Source of the DNA: Clostridia bacterium
Lineage (GTDB): Bacteria > Bacillota > Clostridia > TANB77 > CAG-508
Assembly (NCBI GenBank): GCA_900753245.1
Contig: CAADYJ010000028.1
Coordinates: 1 to 64,000 of the forward strand
DNA length: 64,000 nt
Direction: 5' to 3'
Numbering within the stretch: position 1 is the first letter of the stretch; the number at the start of each line of letters is the position of its first letter. The notes beneath the pieces were generated by a model. That model did no database searches, was not told the origin of the DNA, and worked only from the letters and a program-made list of their open reading frames with translations. Below are positions 46,934-55,204 of this stretch, one piece after another. A program made the position numbers and the translations under genes.

Positions 46934-47833
46934 ATGATAGATTTTTCAAATGCAACAGAAGAATTAAATAGTTACAGAGGGTCTGAAAAAAAGAAAACGC
47001 TTATATATAATAACACAAGATATTTAGTAAAATTTCCAGATCCAATAAGAGAAAAAAATAAGAATATATCTTATATAAATAATTCATTTTCAGAATATAT
47101 TGGTAGTAATATATTTAAAATAGTAGGATTTGAAACTCAAAATACATTATTAGGAATATATAAATATAAAGAAAAAGAAAAAATAGTATGTGCATGTGAA
47201 GATTTTACAGATGGAAATCATGTATTGTATGAGTTTGAAAATTTAGCATTAAGTGTAAATCCAGATAAAAAAATAGAAACAGAATTATCAGATATAATGG
47301 AAGTTATAGAAGAGATAGAAAATGAAAAACAGATAGATTTGATGATAATTGATAATTTGAAAGAAAAATTTTGGAATATGTTTATAATAGATGGATTAAT
47401 AGGAAATACAGATAGACACAATGGTAACTGGGGGTTACTAGTATATGCTAGAAGTAATGGGGCAAAATTTGCTCCAATATATGATTGTGGTTCATGTTTA
47501 AATCCAATGTTAGAAGATGAAGAAATTATAAAATTAAATGAAGTAGAATTGAAAAATTTAGTAGTGAATTGTTACTCATGTATAAAAGAAAATGGTAAAA
47601 AAATTAATTATATGACATATATAAGTAGCATGAAGAATAAAGAATGTAACAATGCATTAAATAGGATATTTAAAGAAATAGATATTAATAAGATAAATAA
47701 GTTTATAGACGAAATAACATGTATGTCAAAAGTAAGAAAAGAATTTTATAAAAATATTATTTACTGCAGATATCAAATATTAAAAGAAACATATAATAAA
47801 TTAAAAAATACAAAAGAGGAGAAAATAAAATGA
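46934..47833 (+). CDS. HipA/CtkA-like protein kinase
   Basis: A 299-aa stand-alone kinase-fold protein. Features: TRYLVKFP with the ATP-binding Lys near 30-37; IIDGLIGNTDRHNGNWGLL near 155-173, the HipA-type catalytic loop (Asp, Asn); and APIYDCGSCL near 187, the metal-binding Asp of the DFG equivalent. There is no HipB-like antitoxin gene next to it and no N-terminal HipA-1 domain. Substrates are unknown. The start ATG follows AAAGGTGGTGACAAT. It ends at a TGA overlapped by a small ORF and then an (AC)11 tract. Confidence 0.75.
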   Translation: MIDFSNATEELNSYRGSEKKKTLIYNNTRYLVKFPDPIREKNKNISYINNSFSEYIGSNIFKIVGFETQNTLLGIYKYKEKEKIVCACEDFTDGNHVLYEFENLALSVNPDKKIETELSDIMEVIEEIENEKQIDLMIIDNLKEKFWNMFIIDGLIGNTDRHNGNWGLLVYARSNGAKFAPIYDCGSCLNPMLEDEEIIKLNEVELKNLVVNCYSCIKENGKKINYMTYISSMKNKECNNALNRIFKEIDINKINKFIDEITCMSKVRKEFYKNIIYCRYQILKETYNKLKNTKEEKIK

Positions 47834-47883
47834 AGGCTGAAACCCTTGCGAGAGTACACACACACACACACACACACTTATAA
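47830..47883 (+). CDS. Possible 17-residue ORF containing the (AC)n tract
   Basis: An ATG overlaps the kinase stop codon (ATGA). It is preceded by GAGGAG at a normal distance and opens a frame reading MKAETLARV followed by alternating His-Thr from the AC repeats, ending at TAA 47883. One AC unit more or less would change the reading frame after the tract and lengthen it. Translation is unproven. Confidence 0.3.
   Translation: MKAETLARVHTHTHTHL
47856..47877. repeat. (AC)11 dinucleotide tract
   Basis: Eleven uninterrupted AC units, 22 bases, in a genome that is otherwise poor in C. Such tracts are rare in bacteria and prone to slippage. Confidence 0.97.
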
Positions 47884-47908
47884 TTTAATAAACAAAAAAA
47901 TAAATATA

Positions 47909-47962
47909 AAAAAGATAGCAATAAAACCTATTAAAAAATAGGTTTTTGTTGCTATCTTTTTG
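47909..47962 (+). terminator. Long terminator after the HipA-like gene
   Basis: Nested stems AAAAGATAGCAA/TTGCTATCTTTT and AAAACCTATT/AATAGGTTTT with a 4-base loop, followed by TTTGTTATATT. Confidence 0.85.
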
Positions 47963-48206
47963 TTATATTATAGAAAAATTATATCTAAAATGTTAAAAAA
48001 ATTAATCATATATTAGATGTTCTTTTTAATATCTAATAAAAGAAAAAATATGATTTTAATTTTATAAAAAATAGATAGAAAGGAGAGTGGATAATAAAAT
48101 ATTTTTATTATAAAATGTATAAAGTTTTATATAAATAAAAAATAGTAATTTCATGTATTTATGAAATTACTAGAATAAGGTAAAAGAAATATAAAGGAGT
48201 GTAAAA
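47963..48206 (+). promoter_or_regulatory. Leader region of the pilin-like gene
   Basis: About 240 AT-rich bases. They hold TATTAGAT/ATCTAATA (around 48011-48040), ATAATAAAA/TTTTTATTAT (around 48091-48113) and a perfect 12-bp hairpin, TAGTAATTTCAT/ATGAAATTACTA (48143-48172). No consensus -35/-10 pair was clear. The hairpins lack T tracts and may be operators or RNA structures. Confidence 0.45.
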
Positions 48207-49968
48207 ATGAATATAAATAATCAAGAAAAAGGTATTACTTTAATTGCTTTGGTAGTAACTATAATAGTATTAATAATATTAGCAGGAATAGCAATAAATA
48301 TAATAATAGGTCAAAATGGAATAATAAACAAAGTAACTATTGCAAAAGAAAAAAACAATATGGCACAAGCAGAAGAAAAATTGAAATTAGTAATTGCAGA
48401 TTGGAAAATAGAAAAAACAACAGGGAGTAAAACAATAACAGAATATTTTGAAAATAAAGTTCCAAAAGAAATAGATGAGTTTATAGATATGGAAGATGGA
48501 ACATATCAGTTAGAAAAAGATGGATATGCAATAGCAATAGACGAAAATGGAAATATAGTAGTTGAAATAGGAAAAACAATATCAAAACCAGAGATATCAA
48601 ATTTAAAAATAATATCATTAGAAGATGGAACAGAAGTAGAAGATAATAGTCAAGTAAGTGGAACAAAGTTAAAAATAACATTTGATGTAGCAATTAATGA
48701 TGGAGAAATAATAGATATAGTTCCAAAAGATTGTGTATTAAATAATGGAAAAGTAACATATATAACAAATGGAACAGATAAATCTATAAAATTTATAGTA
48801 ACAGGAAAAGTAAATGAAAGCACAGGTAAAACAATAAAAAAGGTATCAGTAGAAAATAAATATTTATTATCAAAAGAATCATTAATAGATGCGGTAAAAG
48901 ATATAGAACAAAGTTCAAAAAGTAGAAAAATACAAATTGATGGAAAAAATTCAAAAGGAAATATAGAAACAGAAGTATATTCTGCAGATATAGTGTATGT
49001 AGAAGGTGATTTAATATTAGGAAAAGATGGAAATGCAGCTACAAATATTGATAATTTAAGCTTTTCAAACAATACATATTCTGTAGGAGATGCTGATAAT
49101 GATTGTGCAAATGGAACATCAGAAGATAATATGGCAAAAAATATGGTTATATTAAAAGTTAATGGAAATTTGACAATTGATAGTGAAGTTATACTTACAT
49201 CATGTGTTAATTCAAGTGGATATGGTGGTCCAAAAGGATTATTTATATATTGCACAGGAACAATAACAAATAATGGAACGATAGATATGACAGCAAGAGG
49301 AGCATATGCAAAAGGTCAAAATGTATATTTATATAAAAATGCAGATTCAAGTTATGAGACTGTACCAGCAGTGGGAGCAACTGGAGGTGCTTCTGTTGCA
49401 AAAGTAGATCCAAGAGGAGATAATGGTGTTGCAGGAAAAAAAGGCGAAAATGGTTCTTTAAGGCAAACTGGAGGAGGTGGATCAGGAGATGCATATGGTA
49501 CATCTTTTGCTACATCAGGTTATTCAGGAAGAGGTGGAATAGGAACATCTTATTCTGGAGGTACTGGCCGGAGGCGGAATTAATGATGGTAGTGGAAGTA
49601 CTGCAAAACAAGGAGAAAATAATGGAGGAAAAGGAGGAAACGGGTTTTATGCATATGGAGGTGTAGGAAATCCAGGTGGAACAGGAGCTTCAAAAGATAT
49701 GGTAGGAGCTAATGGAACAGGTGGATTATTAACAATATATGCAAAAAATGTAATTAATATAGGTAAAATAGCATCTAATGGAATAAGGAATACTGCTGGA
49801 ACTACTGGTGGTTCTTCAGGAGGAGGATCTATAAATATATTTTATAGTGAAAATTATGAATCTACAGGTACAATAACAACAATAAGCAAAGGAAATGGAG
49901 GAATGGGATCAATATCTATAGGTCAAATACTAAAAGGTTCATATATTAGCAAATATACAAATTATTAA
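48207..49968 (+). CDS. Type IV pilin-like glycine-rich surface protein, interrupted by +1 frameshift
   Basis: The N-terminus NNQEKGITLIALVVTIIVLI is a prepilin signal: cleavage after Lys-Gly, then a hydrophobic helix to about residue 33. A helical pilin-like part follows (35-110), then beta-rich repeats and a Gly/Asn-rich region resembling exported adhesin repeats. The zero frame ends at TAA 49583. It reads CGG at 49569, and skipping that C continues the Gly-rich sequence (GGGINDGSGSTAKQGENNGG) to TAA 49968, giving 586 aa. A GGAGGT sequence lies 7 bases before the site. The substrate of the prepilin peptidase at 5382 could be this protein. Its role in adhesion is an inference. Confidence 0.78.
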
Positions 49969-50095
49969 AATAAAAATAAAATAGAATTTTAATTTAATGT
50001 AATTCTATGTGTAAAGTAAAAATATATAAAGTAAATTTTAAAAATTAGAAAAAGTTAAAAATATTTAAAAGAAATAATTTTATATAGTTAAAATA

Positions 50096-50123
50096 TTGAA
50101 AAAAATAAAAAAAGTGGTATAAT
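50096..50123 (+). promoter_or_regulatory. Promoter for the orphan gene at 50206
   Basis: TTGAAA (50096-50101), a 16-base spacer ending in AAAGTGG, and TATAAT (50118-50123). The same AAAAAAGTGG-TATAAT context recurs at 50621-50636. Confidence 0.7.
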
Positions 50124-50142
50124 AAAAAATACATTTAATTGG

Positions 50143-50202
50143 TAATAGCCAACAAGAATTTGGGGGCTATTATTAATGCCTCCATGTACAAAAGGAGGTA
50201 TT
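50143..50202 (+). promoter_or_regulatory. Two-hairpin leader masking an SD site
   Basis: Hairpin 1: TAATAGCC (50143-50150) with GGCTATTA (50165-50172). Hairpin 2: AATGCCTCC (50175-50183) with GGAGGTATT (50194-50202), which buries the SD site of the next gene. No T tract follows, so control of translation is more likely than termination. No known riboswitch class was recognised. Confidence 0.65.
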
Positions 50203-50205
50203 AAT

Positions 50206-50517
50206 ATGAGCAAGCAGGTAAAAGTTTTATGGATTAAAAACGGAAAGGAAAATGAGACATTAGTTGAAAGAAAATCAATGATGTGTGTATTCCAAGGAAT
50301 TGCCAAAGGTTTTGAAGATGATAACGAAATTTCTAAAAAACTTGTAAATGAAATAATTCCTACAGTAAAAGAAATACAAATAAATTATGATTTTAATGAA
50401 ACACAAGATATACCAGTTATATATTGTGTTATGGAAAATCGGAAAAAGAATGCAGTTTTGAAAATAAAAAGATATCACAAAATTGTATGGAGTATTTTTA
50501 ATAAATATTGCTCATAA
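50206..50517 (+). CDS. Small orphan protein behind a structured leader
   Basis: 103 aa from ATG 50206 (MSKQVKVLWIKNGKENETLV), with AAAGGAGGT 6-8 bases upstream. The frame also extends upstream through hairpin 2 (MPPCTKGGIN), which is unlikely to be coding. No signal peptide or membrane segment. It contains KSMMCVFQGIAKGFEDDNEISKK (split helix and loop) and ends in a basic, aromatic segment. One Arg is CGG (50440), which cannot be a shift site because the +1 frame stops soon after. I do not recognise the family. Confidence 0.6.
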   Translation: MSKQVKVLWIKNGKENETLVERKSMMCVFQGIAKGFEDDNEISKKLVNEIIPTVKEIQINYDFNETQDIPVIYCVMENRKKNAVLKIKRYHKIVWSIFNKYCS

Positions 50518-50518
50518 G

Positions 50519-50561
50519 TAAAGAAGCGAGTTTAAGATTTTTTCTTAGACTCGCTTCTTTG
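50519..50561 (+). terminator. Terminator after the orphan gene
   Basis: AAAGAAGCGAGT and TAAGA pair with TCTTA and ACTCGCTTCTTT around a T-rich loop. The motif GAGTCTAAG/CTTAGACTC recurs in the terminator at 60042. Confidence 0.8.
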
Positions 50562-50608
50562 AGACTTCAAATATAGCAACAAAGATTCATATTTACGACA
50601 ATATTAAC

Positions 50609-50636
50609 TTGATAAATATAAAAAAAGTGGTATAAT
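50609..50636 (+). promoter_or_regulatory. Promoter for the M50 protease gene
   Basis: TTGATA (50609-50614), a 16-base spacer and TATAAT (50631-50636), 38 bases before the start. Confidence 0.7.
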
Positions 50637-50673
50637 AATATAGAAAAATTTTAATAAAAGAAAGGTAGAAAAT

Positions 50674-51417
50674 ATGTTTCAATTTGGAAATGATAAAAAA
50701 ATATTATATATTATTTTAGCTGTTTTAGTAATAGGAGGAATAGGAAGATATTTGACAGATACAAATGAATTGCTAGGTTTAGTATTAACTCTTCCAGCAG
50801 TCTTAATTGCAATTACATTTCATGAATACGCACATGCATTTGCAGCGGATAAATTAGGAGATGACACTCCAAGAAGACAAGGAAGATTATCACTAAATCC
50901 ATTAGCACATTTAGACCCTTGGGGAACTATAATGTTAATATTTGCAGGATTTGGATGGGGAAAACCCGTAGAAATAAATCCAAGAAATTTTAACAGAAAT
51001 ATTAGTATGTCAGCTGGAGAAGCTATTGTCTCAATAGCAGGACCAGCAATGAATTTTATATTGGCAATAATATTTTCTATTATATACTTTGCAATATTAA
51101 AATTTGCTCCTGCATTTGTATTAACACAATTAGGAATGATTATAATAACATTAATACAATCAATAGTAGTTATTAATGTTGGATTAGGAGTATTTAACTT
51201 AATACCACTTCCACCATTAGATGGTTCAAAAGTATTAATGCACTTTTTGCCAAGTAATGTAAAAAATTGGTGTATACAATATTCACAAGTATTTTATATT
51301 GTTTTTGTTGTACTTTGGATTACAGGTATAGCAGGAACTATAATATCACCACTTATTAATTGGGTATATAAAGGAATAACATACTTAGTTGCATTTTTAT
51401 TTGGTATTGGATTTTAA
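50674..51417 (+). CDS. Site-2 protease family membrane metallopeptidase (M50)
   Basis: An intramembrane zinc protease of the short M50B type. 247 aa with about five to six hydrophobic segments. The zinc motif is HEYAH (FHEYAHAFAADKLGD), and the second motif is NLIPLPPLDGSKVL, with the Asp ligand. The substrate is unknown. Start ATG 50674 after AAAGGTAGAAAAT. The tsaD start region lies within 50 bases. Confidence 0.92.
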   Translation: MFQFGNDKKILYIILAVLVIGGIGRYLTDTNELLGLVLTLPAVLIAITFHEYAHAFAADKLGDDTPRRQGRLSLNPLAHLDPWGTIMLIFAGFGWGKPVEINPRNFNRNISMSAGEAIVSIAGPAMNFILAIIFSIIYFAILKFAPAFVLTQLGMIIITLIQSIVVINVGLGVFNLIPLPPLDGSKVLMHFLPSNVKNWCIQYSQVFYIVFVVLWITGIAGTIISPLINWVYKGITYLVAFLFGIGF

Positions 51418-51463
51418 AAACTAGGGGAAAATGTTTATAAAAAGAAAGGATATGCAGAACAAA

Positions 51464-52456
51464 ATGAAAGATATATATATGCTAGGAATAGAATCAAGCT
51501 GTGATGAAACTTCAGTAGCAGTTGTAAAAAATGGAAGAGAAGTTTTATCTAATATAATAAGTTCACAAGTACCAATTCATGAAAAATTTGGAGGAGTAGT
51601 TCCAGAAATAGCCTCAAGAAACCATGTAGAAGCAATTTCAAATGTTACAAAAAAAGCTTTGAAAGAAGCAAATATAAATTTGCAAGATATAGATGCTATT
51701 AGTTGTACATATGGACCAGGATTAGTTGGAGCACTTTTAGTTGGCGTTTCATATGCAAAAGCGCTTGCATATGCAGCAAACAAGCCTTTAGTTGGAACAA
51801 ATCATATAGAAGGACATATTGCAGCGAATTATATAACACATAAAGATTTAAAACCACCATTTTTAGCTTTAGTAATATCAGGTGGACATACACATTTAGT
51901 ACATATAAAAGATTACAAAGAATTTGAAATATTAGGCAAAACTAGAGATGATGCAATAGGTGAAGCATTTGACAAAGTGGCTAGAGTAATAGGACTTGGC
52001 TATCCAGGAGGACCAAAAATAGATAAGCTTGCAAAAGAGGGTGAAGCTAATATAAAACTTCCAGAAACACATTTTGAAAACTTAGATTTTAGTTTTAGTG
52101 GAATAAAAACAGCAGTAATAAATTTGCATCATAAAAATCCAGACGTAAATAAAGCAGATTTAGCAGCAAGTTTTGAAAAAGCAGTAACAGATGTACTAGT
52201 AGAAAATGCATTAAAAGCATGTGAAGAATTAAATTTAAACACAATAGTTCTAGCTGGAGGAGTTTCAGCAAATAGTTATATAAGACAAAGATTTAATGAA
52301 TTAGAAGATAAAAAAATAAAAATATATTATCCAGAGCCAATATTATGTACGGATAATGCAGCAATGATAGCATCTGCAGGATACTATAATTATATAAATG
52401 GCGTACGATCAAATTTAGAACTAAATGCAGTACCAAACTTAAAAATGTGTCAATAG
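51464..52456 (+). CDS. tsaD: tRNA N6-adenosine threonylcarbamoyltransferase TsaD
   Basis: It transfers the threonylcarbamoyl group to A37 of ANN-decoding tRNAs. About 330 aa; ASKHA fold. Motifs: [15 protein letters not shown] near the start, [12 protein letters not shown] (metal-binding His pair), [19 protein letters not shown] and [13 protein letters not shown]. Homology starts at [12 protein letters not shown] (51464). In-frame ATGs at 51431 and 51452 are alternatives (the first after AGGGGAAA). The final codons and the TAG lie inside a 52-base repeat, so the C-terminus (LKMCQ) may be altered. Confidence 0.94.
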   Translation: MKDIYMLGIESSCDETSVAVVKNGREVLSNIISSQVPIHEKFGGVVPEIASRNHVEAISNVTKKALKEANINLQDIDAISCTYGPGLVGALLVGVSYAKALAYAANKPLVGTNHIEGHIAANYITHKDLKPPFLALVISGGHTHLVHIKDYKEFEILGKTRDDAIGEAFDKVARVIGLGYPGGPKIDKLAKEGEANIKLPETHFENLDFSFSGIKTAVINLHHKNPDVNKADLAASFEKAVTDVLVENALKACEELNLNTIVLAGGVSANSYIRQRFNELEDKKIKIYYPEPILCTDNAAMIASAGYYNYINGVRSNLELNAVPNLKMCQ

Positions 52457-52548
52457 GGACGCCCTTTATTGCCACAAAGTATGGTTGATTTGAAATATGT
52501 GTCAATAGGGACGCCCTTTATTGCCACAAAGTATGATTGATTTGAAAT
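52445..52548. repeat. Tandem 52-base REP-like repeat, two copies
   Basis: Two adjacent units (52445-52496 and 52497-52548) differ by one base. Each starts ATGTGTCAATAGGGACG and contains GCCCTTTATTGCCAC. The first copy supplies the tsaD stop codon. The AATAGGGACG core matches the arms of the repeat at 4672. Confidence 0.93.
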
Positions 52549-52580
52549 ATAAATATTGTAAAAATTGAGAGGAAAATAAA

Positions 52581-53339
52581 ATGTTAAATCAATTTTCAAG
52601 AACAGAACTATTAATAGGAAAAGAAGGAATAGAAAAATTACAAAAAGCAAAAGTTGCAGTGTTTGGAATAGGTGGAGTAGGTTCATTTGTAGTAGAAGGA
52701 TTAGTAAGAGCAGGAGTTGGAAACTTTGTATTAATAGATGATGACAAAATTTGTTTAACAAATTTAAATAGACAAATAATTGCAACAAGAAAAACAATAG
52801 GAAAATATAAAGTAGATGTGATGAAAGAAAGAATATTAGAAATAAATCCAAAGGCAAATGTGGAAACATATCAAGAATTTTTTATGCCAGATTCAGAAAC
52901 AAAAATTATAAACGAAAACTTATCGTATGTAGTTGATTGTGTAGATACAGTTACAGCAAAAATTGAAATTATAGAACAGTGCAAAAAAATGAATATTCCA
53001 GTAATTTCATCAATGGGTACAGGAAACAAACTTAATCCTTTAGAATTTGAAGTCACAGATATATATAAAACAAGTATATGCCCACTTGCTAAAGTAATGA
53101 GAAAAGAATTGAGAAAAAGGAATATAAATAGCTTAAAGGTTATTTATTCAAAAGAAGAACCAATAAAACCAGACGAAACATTGGAATGTAGTTGTAAAAC
53201 AAATTGTATATGTCCTCCTGGCACAAAGAGAAAATGTGCAGAAAGAAATCAAGTTCCAGGAAGTATATCATTTGTACCATCAGTTGTAGGACTATCTATG
53301 GCAGGAGAAGTTATAAAAGATATTATAAAACAGAGTTAA
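52581..53339 (+). CDS. tcdA: tRNA threonylcarbamoyladenosine dehydratase TcdA
   Basis: It cyclises t6A37 to ct6A in tRNA, an E1-like enzyme. 252 aa with the ThiF/HesA nucleotide-binding motif VFGIGGVGSFVVEGLVRAG, DDDKICLTNLNRQ and VVDCVDTVTAK. Cysteines CSCKTNCICPPGTKRKC lie at about 195-215. Its position directly after tsaD links both steps of the same tRNA modification. Start ATG 52581 after GAGAGGAAAATAAA. Confidence 0.94.
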   Translation: MLNQFSRTELLIGKEGIEKLQKAKVAVFGIGGVGSFVVEGLVRAGVGNFVLIDDDKICLTNLNRQIIATRKTIGKYKVDVMKERILEINPKANVETYQEFFMPDSETKIINENLSYVVDCVDTVTAKIEIIEQCKKMNIPVISSMGTGNKLNPLEFEVTDIYKTSICPLAKVMRKELRKRNINSLKVIYSKEEPIKPDETLECSCKTNCICPPGTKRKCAERNQVPGSISFVPSVVGLSMAGEVIKDIIKQS

Positions 53340-53358
53340 ATAATTGTAGGAGAATAAA

Positions 53359-54216
53359 ATGGAAAGATATCAAGAAATAGAAAGAAGTATAATGACTACA
53401 TATCGCAAGAAAATATGGAATCAATTTACAAAAGGAATAAGAGAATTTGACATGATACAAAGTGGCGATAAAATTGCCGTATGCATATCAGGAGGTAAAG
53501 ATTCTATGCTTCTTGCAAAATGTATGCAAGAATTACAAAGACATGGAAAGATTGATTTTGAATTAGTTTTTCTTGTTATGAATCCAGGATATAATGAAAT
53601 AAATAAACAAAAAATAATAAGTAATGCAAAATTACTAAATATTCCAATTACAATGTTTGAAAGTAATATATTTGAAGTAGTAGAAAAAATAGATGACCAC
53701 CCTTGTTACATATGTGCAAGAATGAGAAGAGGTCATTTGTATAGAAAAGCAAAAGAATTAGGTTGTAATAAAATTGCACTTGGACATCATTTTGATGATG
53801 TGGTTGAAACAATACTTATAGGAATGCTTTATGGGTCACAAATGCAAACAATGATGCCAAAACTACATAGTACATTTCATGAAGGAATGGAATTAATAAG
53901 ACCTTTATATTACGTAAAAGAAGAAAATATTATAAAATGGAAAGAAAAAAATGATTTGCATTTTATACAATGTGCATGCAAAGTTACTGAAAATTATTCA
54001 AAAGATGGGGAAAATAAAGAAGTAGGTTCTAAAAGGGAAGAAATGAAAAAACTTTTAAAGCAATTAAGAAGTGTATATGACAAAGTAGACATGAACATAT
54101 ATAATAGTACAAAAAACGTAAATTTAAATACAATAATTTCATATGTAAAAGATGGAGAAGTACATCATTTTATGGATGATTATGATAAAAAAGGAGAAGA
54201 AAAAAATGGAATATAG
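53359..54216 (+). CDS. TtcA-type PP-loop tRNA thiolation enzyme
   Basis: A PP-loop ATPase of the TtcA family that introduces sulfur in tRNA (2-thiocytidine in the characterised members). 285 aa with ICISGGKDSMLLAK-type P-loop (CISGGKDSM near 43-51), DHPCYICARMRRG (the CxxC used for Fe-S binding in the family) and GHHFDDVVETIL. The third Cys may be in FIQCACK. It starts at ATG 53359 after TAGGAGAATAAA. The last codons overlap the next gene's start. Confidence 0.85.
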   Translation: MERYQEIERSIMTTYRKKIWNQFTKGIREFDMIQSGDKIAVCISGGKDSMLLAKCMQELQRHGKIDFELVFLVMNPGYNEINKQKIISNAKLLNIPITMFESNIFEVVEKIDDHPCYICARMRRGHLYRKAKELGCNKIALGHHFDDVVETILIGMLYGSQMQTMMPKLHSTFHEGMELIRPLYYVKEENIIKWKEKNDLHFIQCACKVTENYSKDGENKEVGSKREEMKKLLKQLRSVYDKVDMNIYNSTKNVNLNTIISYVKDGEVHHFMDDYDKKGEEKNGI

Positions 54217-54452
54217 ATATAAACCAGAAGGAGTATGTTCAAGAGAAATAATAATTGAAATAGAAAATAATATAATAAAAAATTTAAAAATAGTAGGGGG
54301 ATGCCCACGGAAATACAGTAGGAGTTTCAAAATTAGTACAAAATAGAAATGTAGATGAAGTAATTAAACTATTAAAAGGAATTCAATGTGGAGACAAAGG
54401 AACGTCTTGTCCAGATCAAGTTGCAAAAGCTTTAGAAAACTATAAAAAATAA
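54206..54452 (+). CDS. TSCPD-domain protein, interrupted by +1 frameshift
   Basis: A small protein of the TSCPD family (TIGR03905 type), related to a C-terminal domain found with ribonucleotide reductases; function unknown. It starts at ATG 54206 (MEYRYKPEGVCSREIIIEIE), after AAGGAGAAG. The zero frame reads CGG at 54308 and stops at 54346. Skipping C54308 gives GGCPGNTVGVSKLV ... GIQCGDKGTSCPDQVAKALENYKK, with the family Cys and Gly residues, ending at TAA 54452 with 81 aa. It overlaps the TtcA-type gene by 11 bases. Confidence 0.88.
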
Positions 54453-54465
54453 AAAAGGAGAGAGC

Positions 54466-55185
54466 ATGTCAATATATGTAATAGGTGATTTACATTTGCC
54501 ATTTGGAGTTAATAAACCAATGGATGTATTTGGAGAAGGATGGCAAGGGTACACAGAAAAGATAAAAGAAGATTGGAACAAAAAAGTAAAAAATGAAGAT
54601 ACTGTGATTTTAGCAGGAGACTTTTCTTGGGCAACTTATATAAAAGATACATATAAAGATTTTGAATATCTATGTGCTCTTCCAGGAAAAAAGATTATGT
54701 TAAAAGGAAATCATGATTATTGGTGGACAACAGTTACTTCTATGAAAAAATATTTAGAAGAAAATAATTTTAATAATATAGATTTTTTATACAATAATAG
54801 TTTCTTAATAGAAGATAAAATTATAGTAGGAACAAGAGGATGGGCGCTTTTAGATACAGAAAATAGCTGTAAAATGATAAAAAGAGAAGCGGCAAGACTA
54901 GAATTGTCTATAAAAGATGCAATAGAAAGATATGGGAATGAAAAAGAAATAATTTGTATAATGCATTATCCACCTATAAGTAAAACAAAAAAGAAAAATG
55001 AATACACATATGATTCAGAATTTTTAGATATAATGAAAAAATACAATGTAAAAACATGCTACTATGGACATTTACATGGCGCATCACATAAAGATGCAGT
55101 GGAAGGAAAAGTAGAAGGAATAAATTTCTATTTAATTAGTGGAGATTATTTAGATTTTAAACTGAAATTAATTGACAAACAATAA
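54466..55185 (+). CDS. Calcineurin-like metallophosphoesterase
   Basis: 239 aa with all metal motifs: GDLHL (near 7), AGDFSWA (near 50), KGNHDYWW (near 83), MHYPP (near 167) and YGHLHG (near 202). It may act on small phosphodiesters; no substrate can be assigned. Start ATG 54466 after AAAGGAGAGAGC. Its last codons overlap the rplU promoter. Confidence 0.9.
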   Translation: MSIYVIGDLHLPFGVNKPMDVFGEGWQGYTEKIKEDWNKKVKNEDTVILAGDFSWATYIKDTYKDFEYLCALPGKKIMLKGNHDYWWTTVTSMKKYLEENNFNNIDFLYNNSFLIEDKIIVGTRGWALLDTENSCKMIKREAARLELSIKDAIERYGNEKEIICIMHYPPISKTKKKNEYTYDSEFLDIMKKYNVKTCYYGHLHGASHKDAVEGKVEGINFYLISGDYLDFKLKLIDKQ

Positions 55186-55200
55186 ATAATATGTTAAAAT
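55172..55200 (+). promoter_or_regulatory. Promoter of the rplU-rpmA operon
   Basis: Perfect TTGACA (55172-55177) inside the preceding gene's last codons, a 17-base spacer and TAAAAT (55195-55200). Confidence 0.8.
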
Positions 55201-55204
55201 ATTT

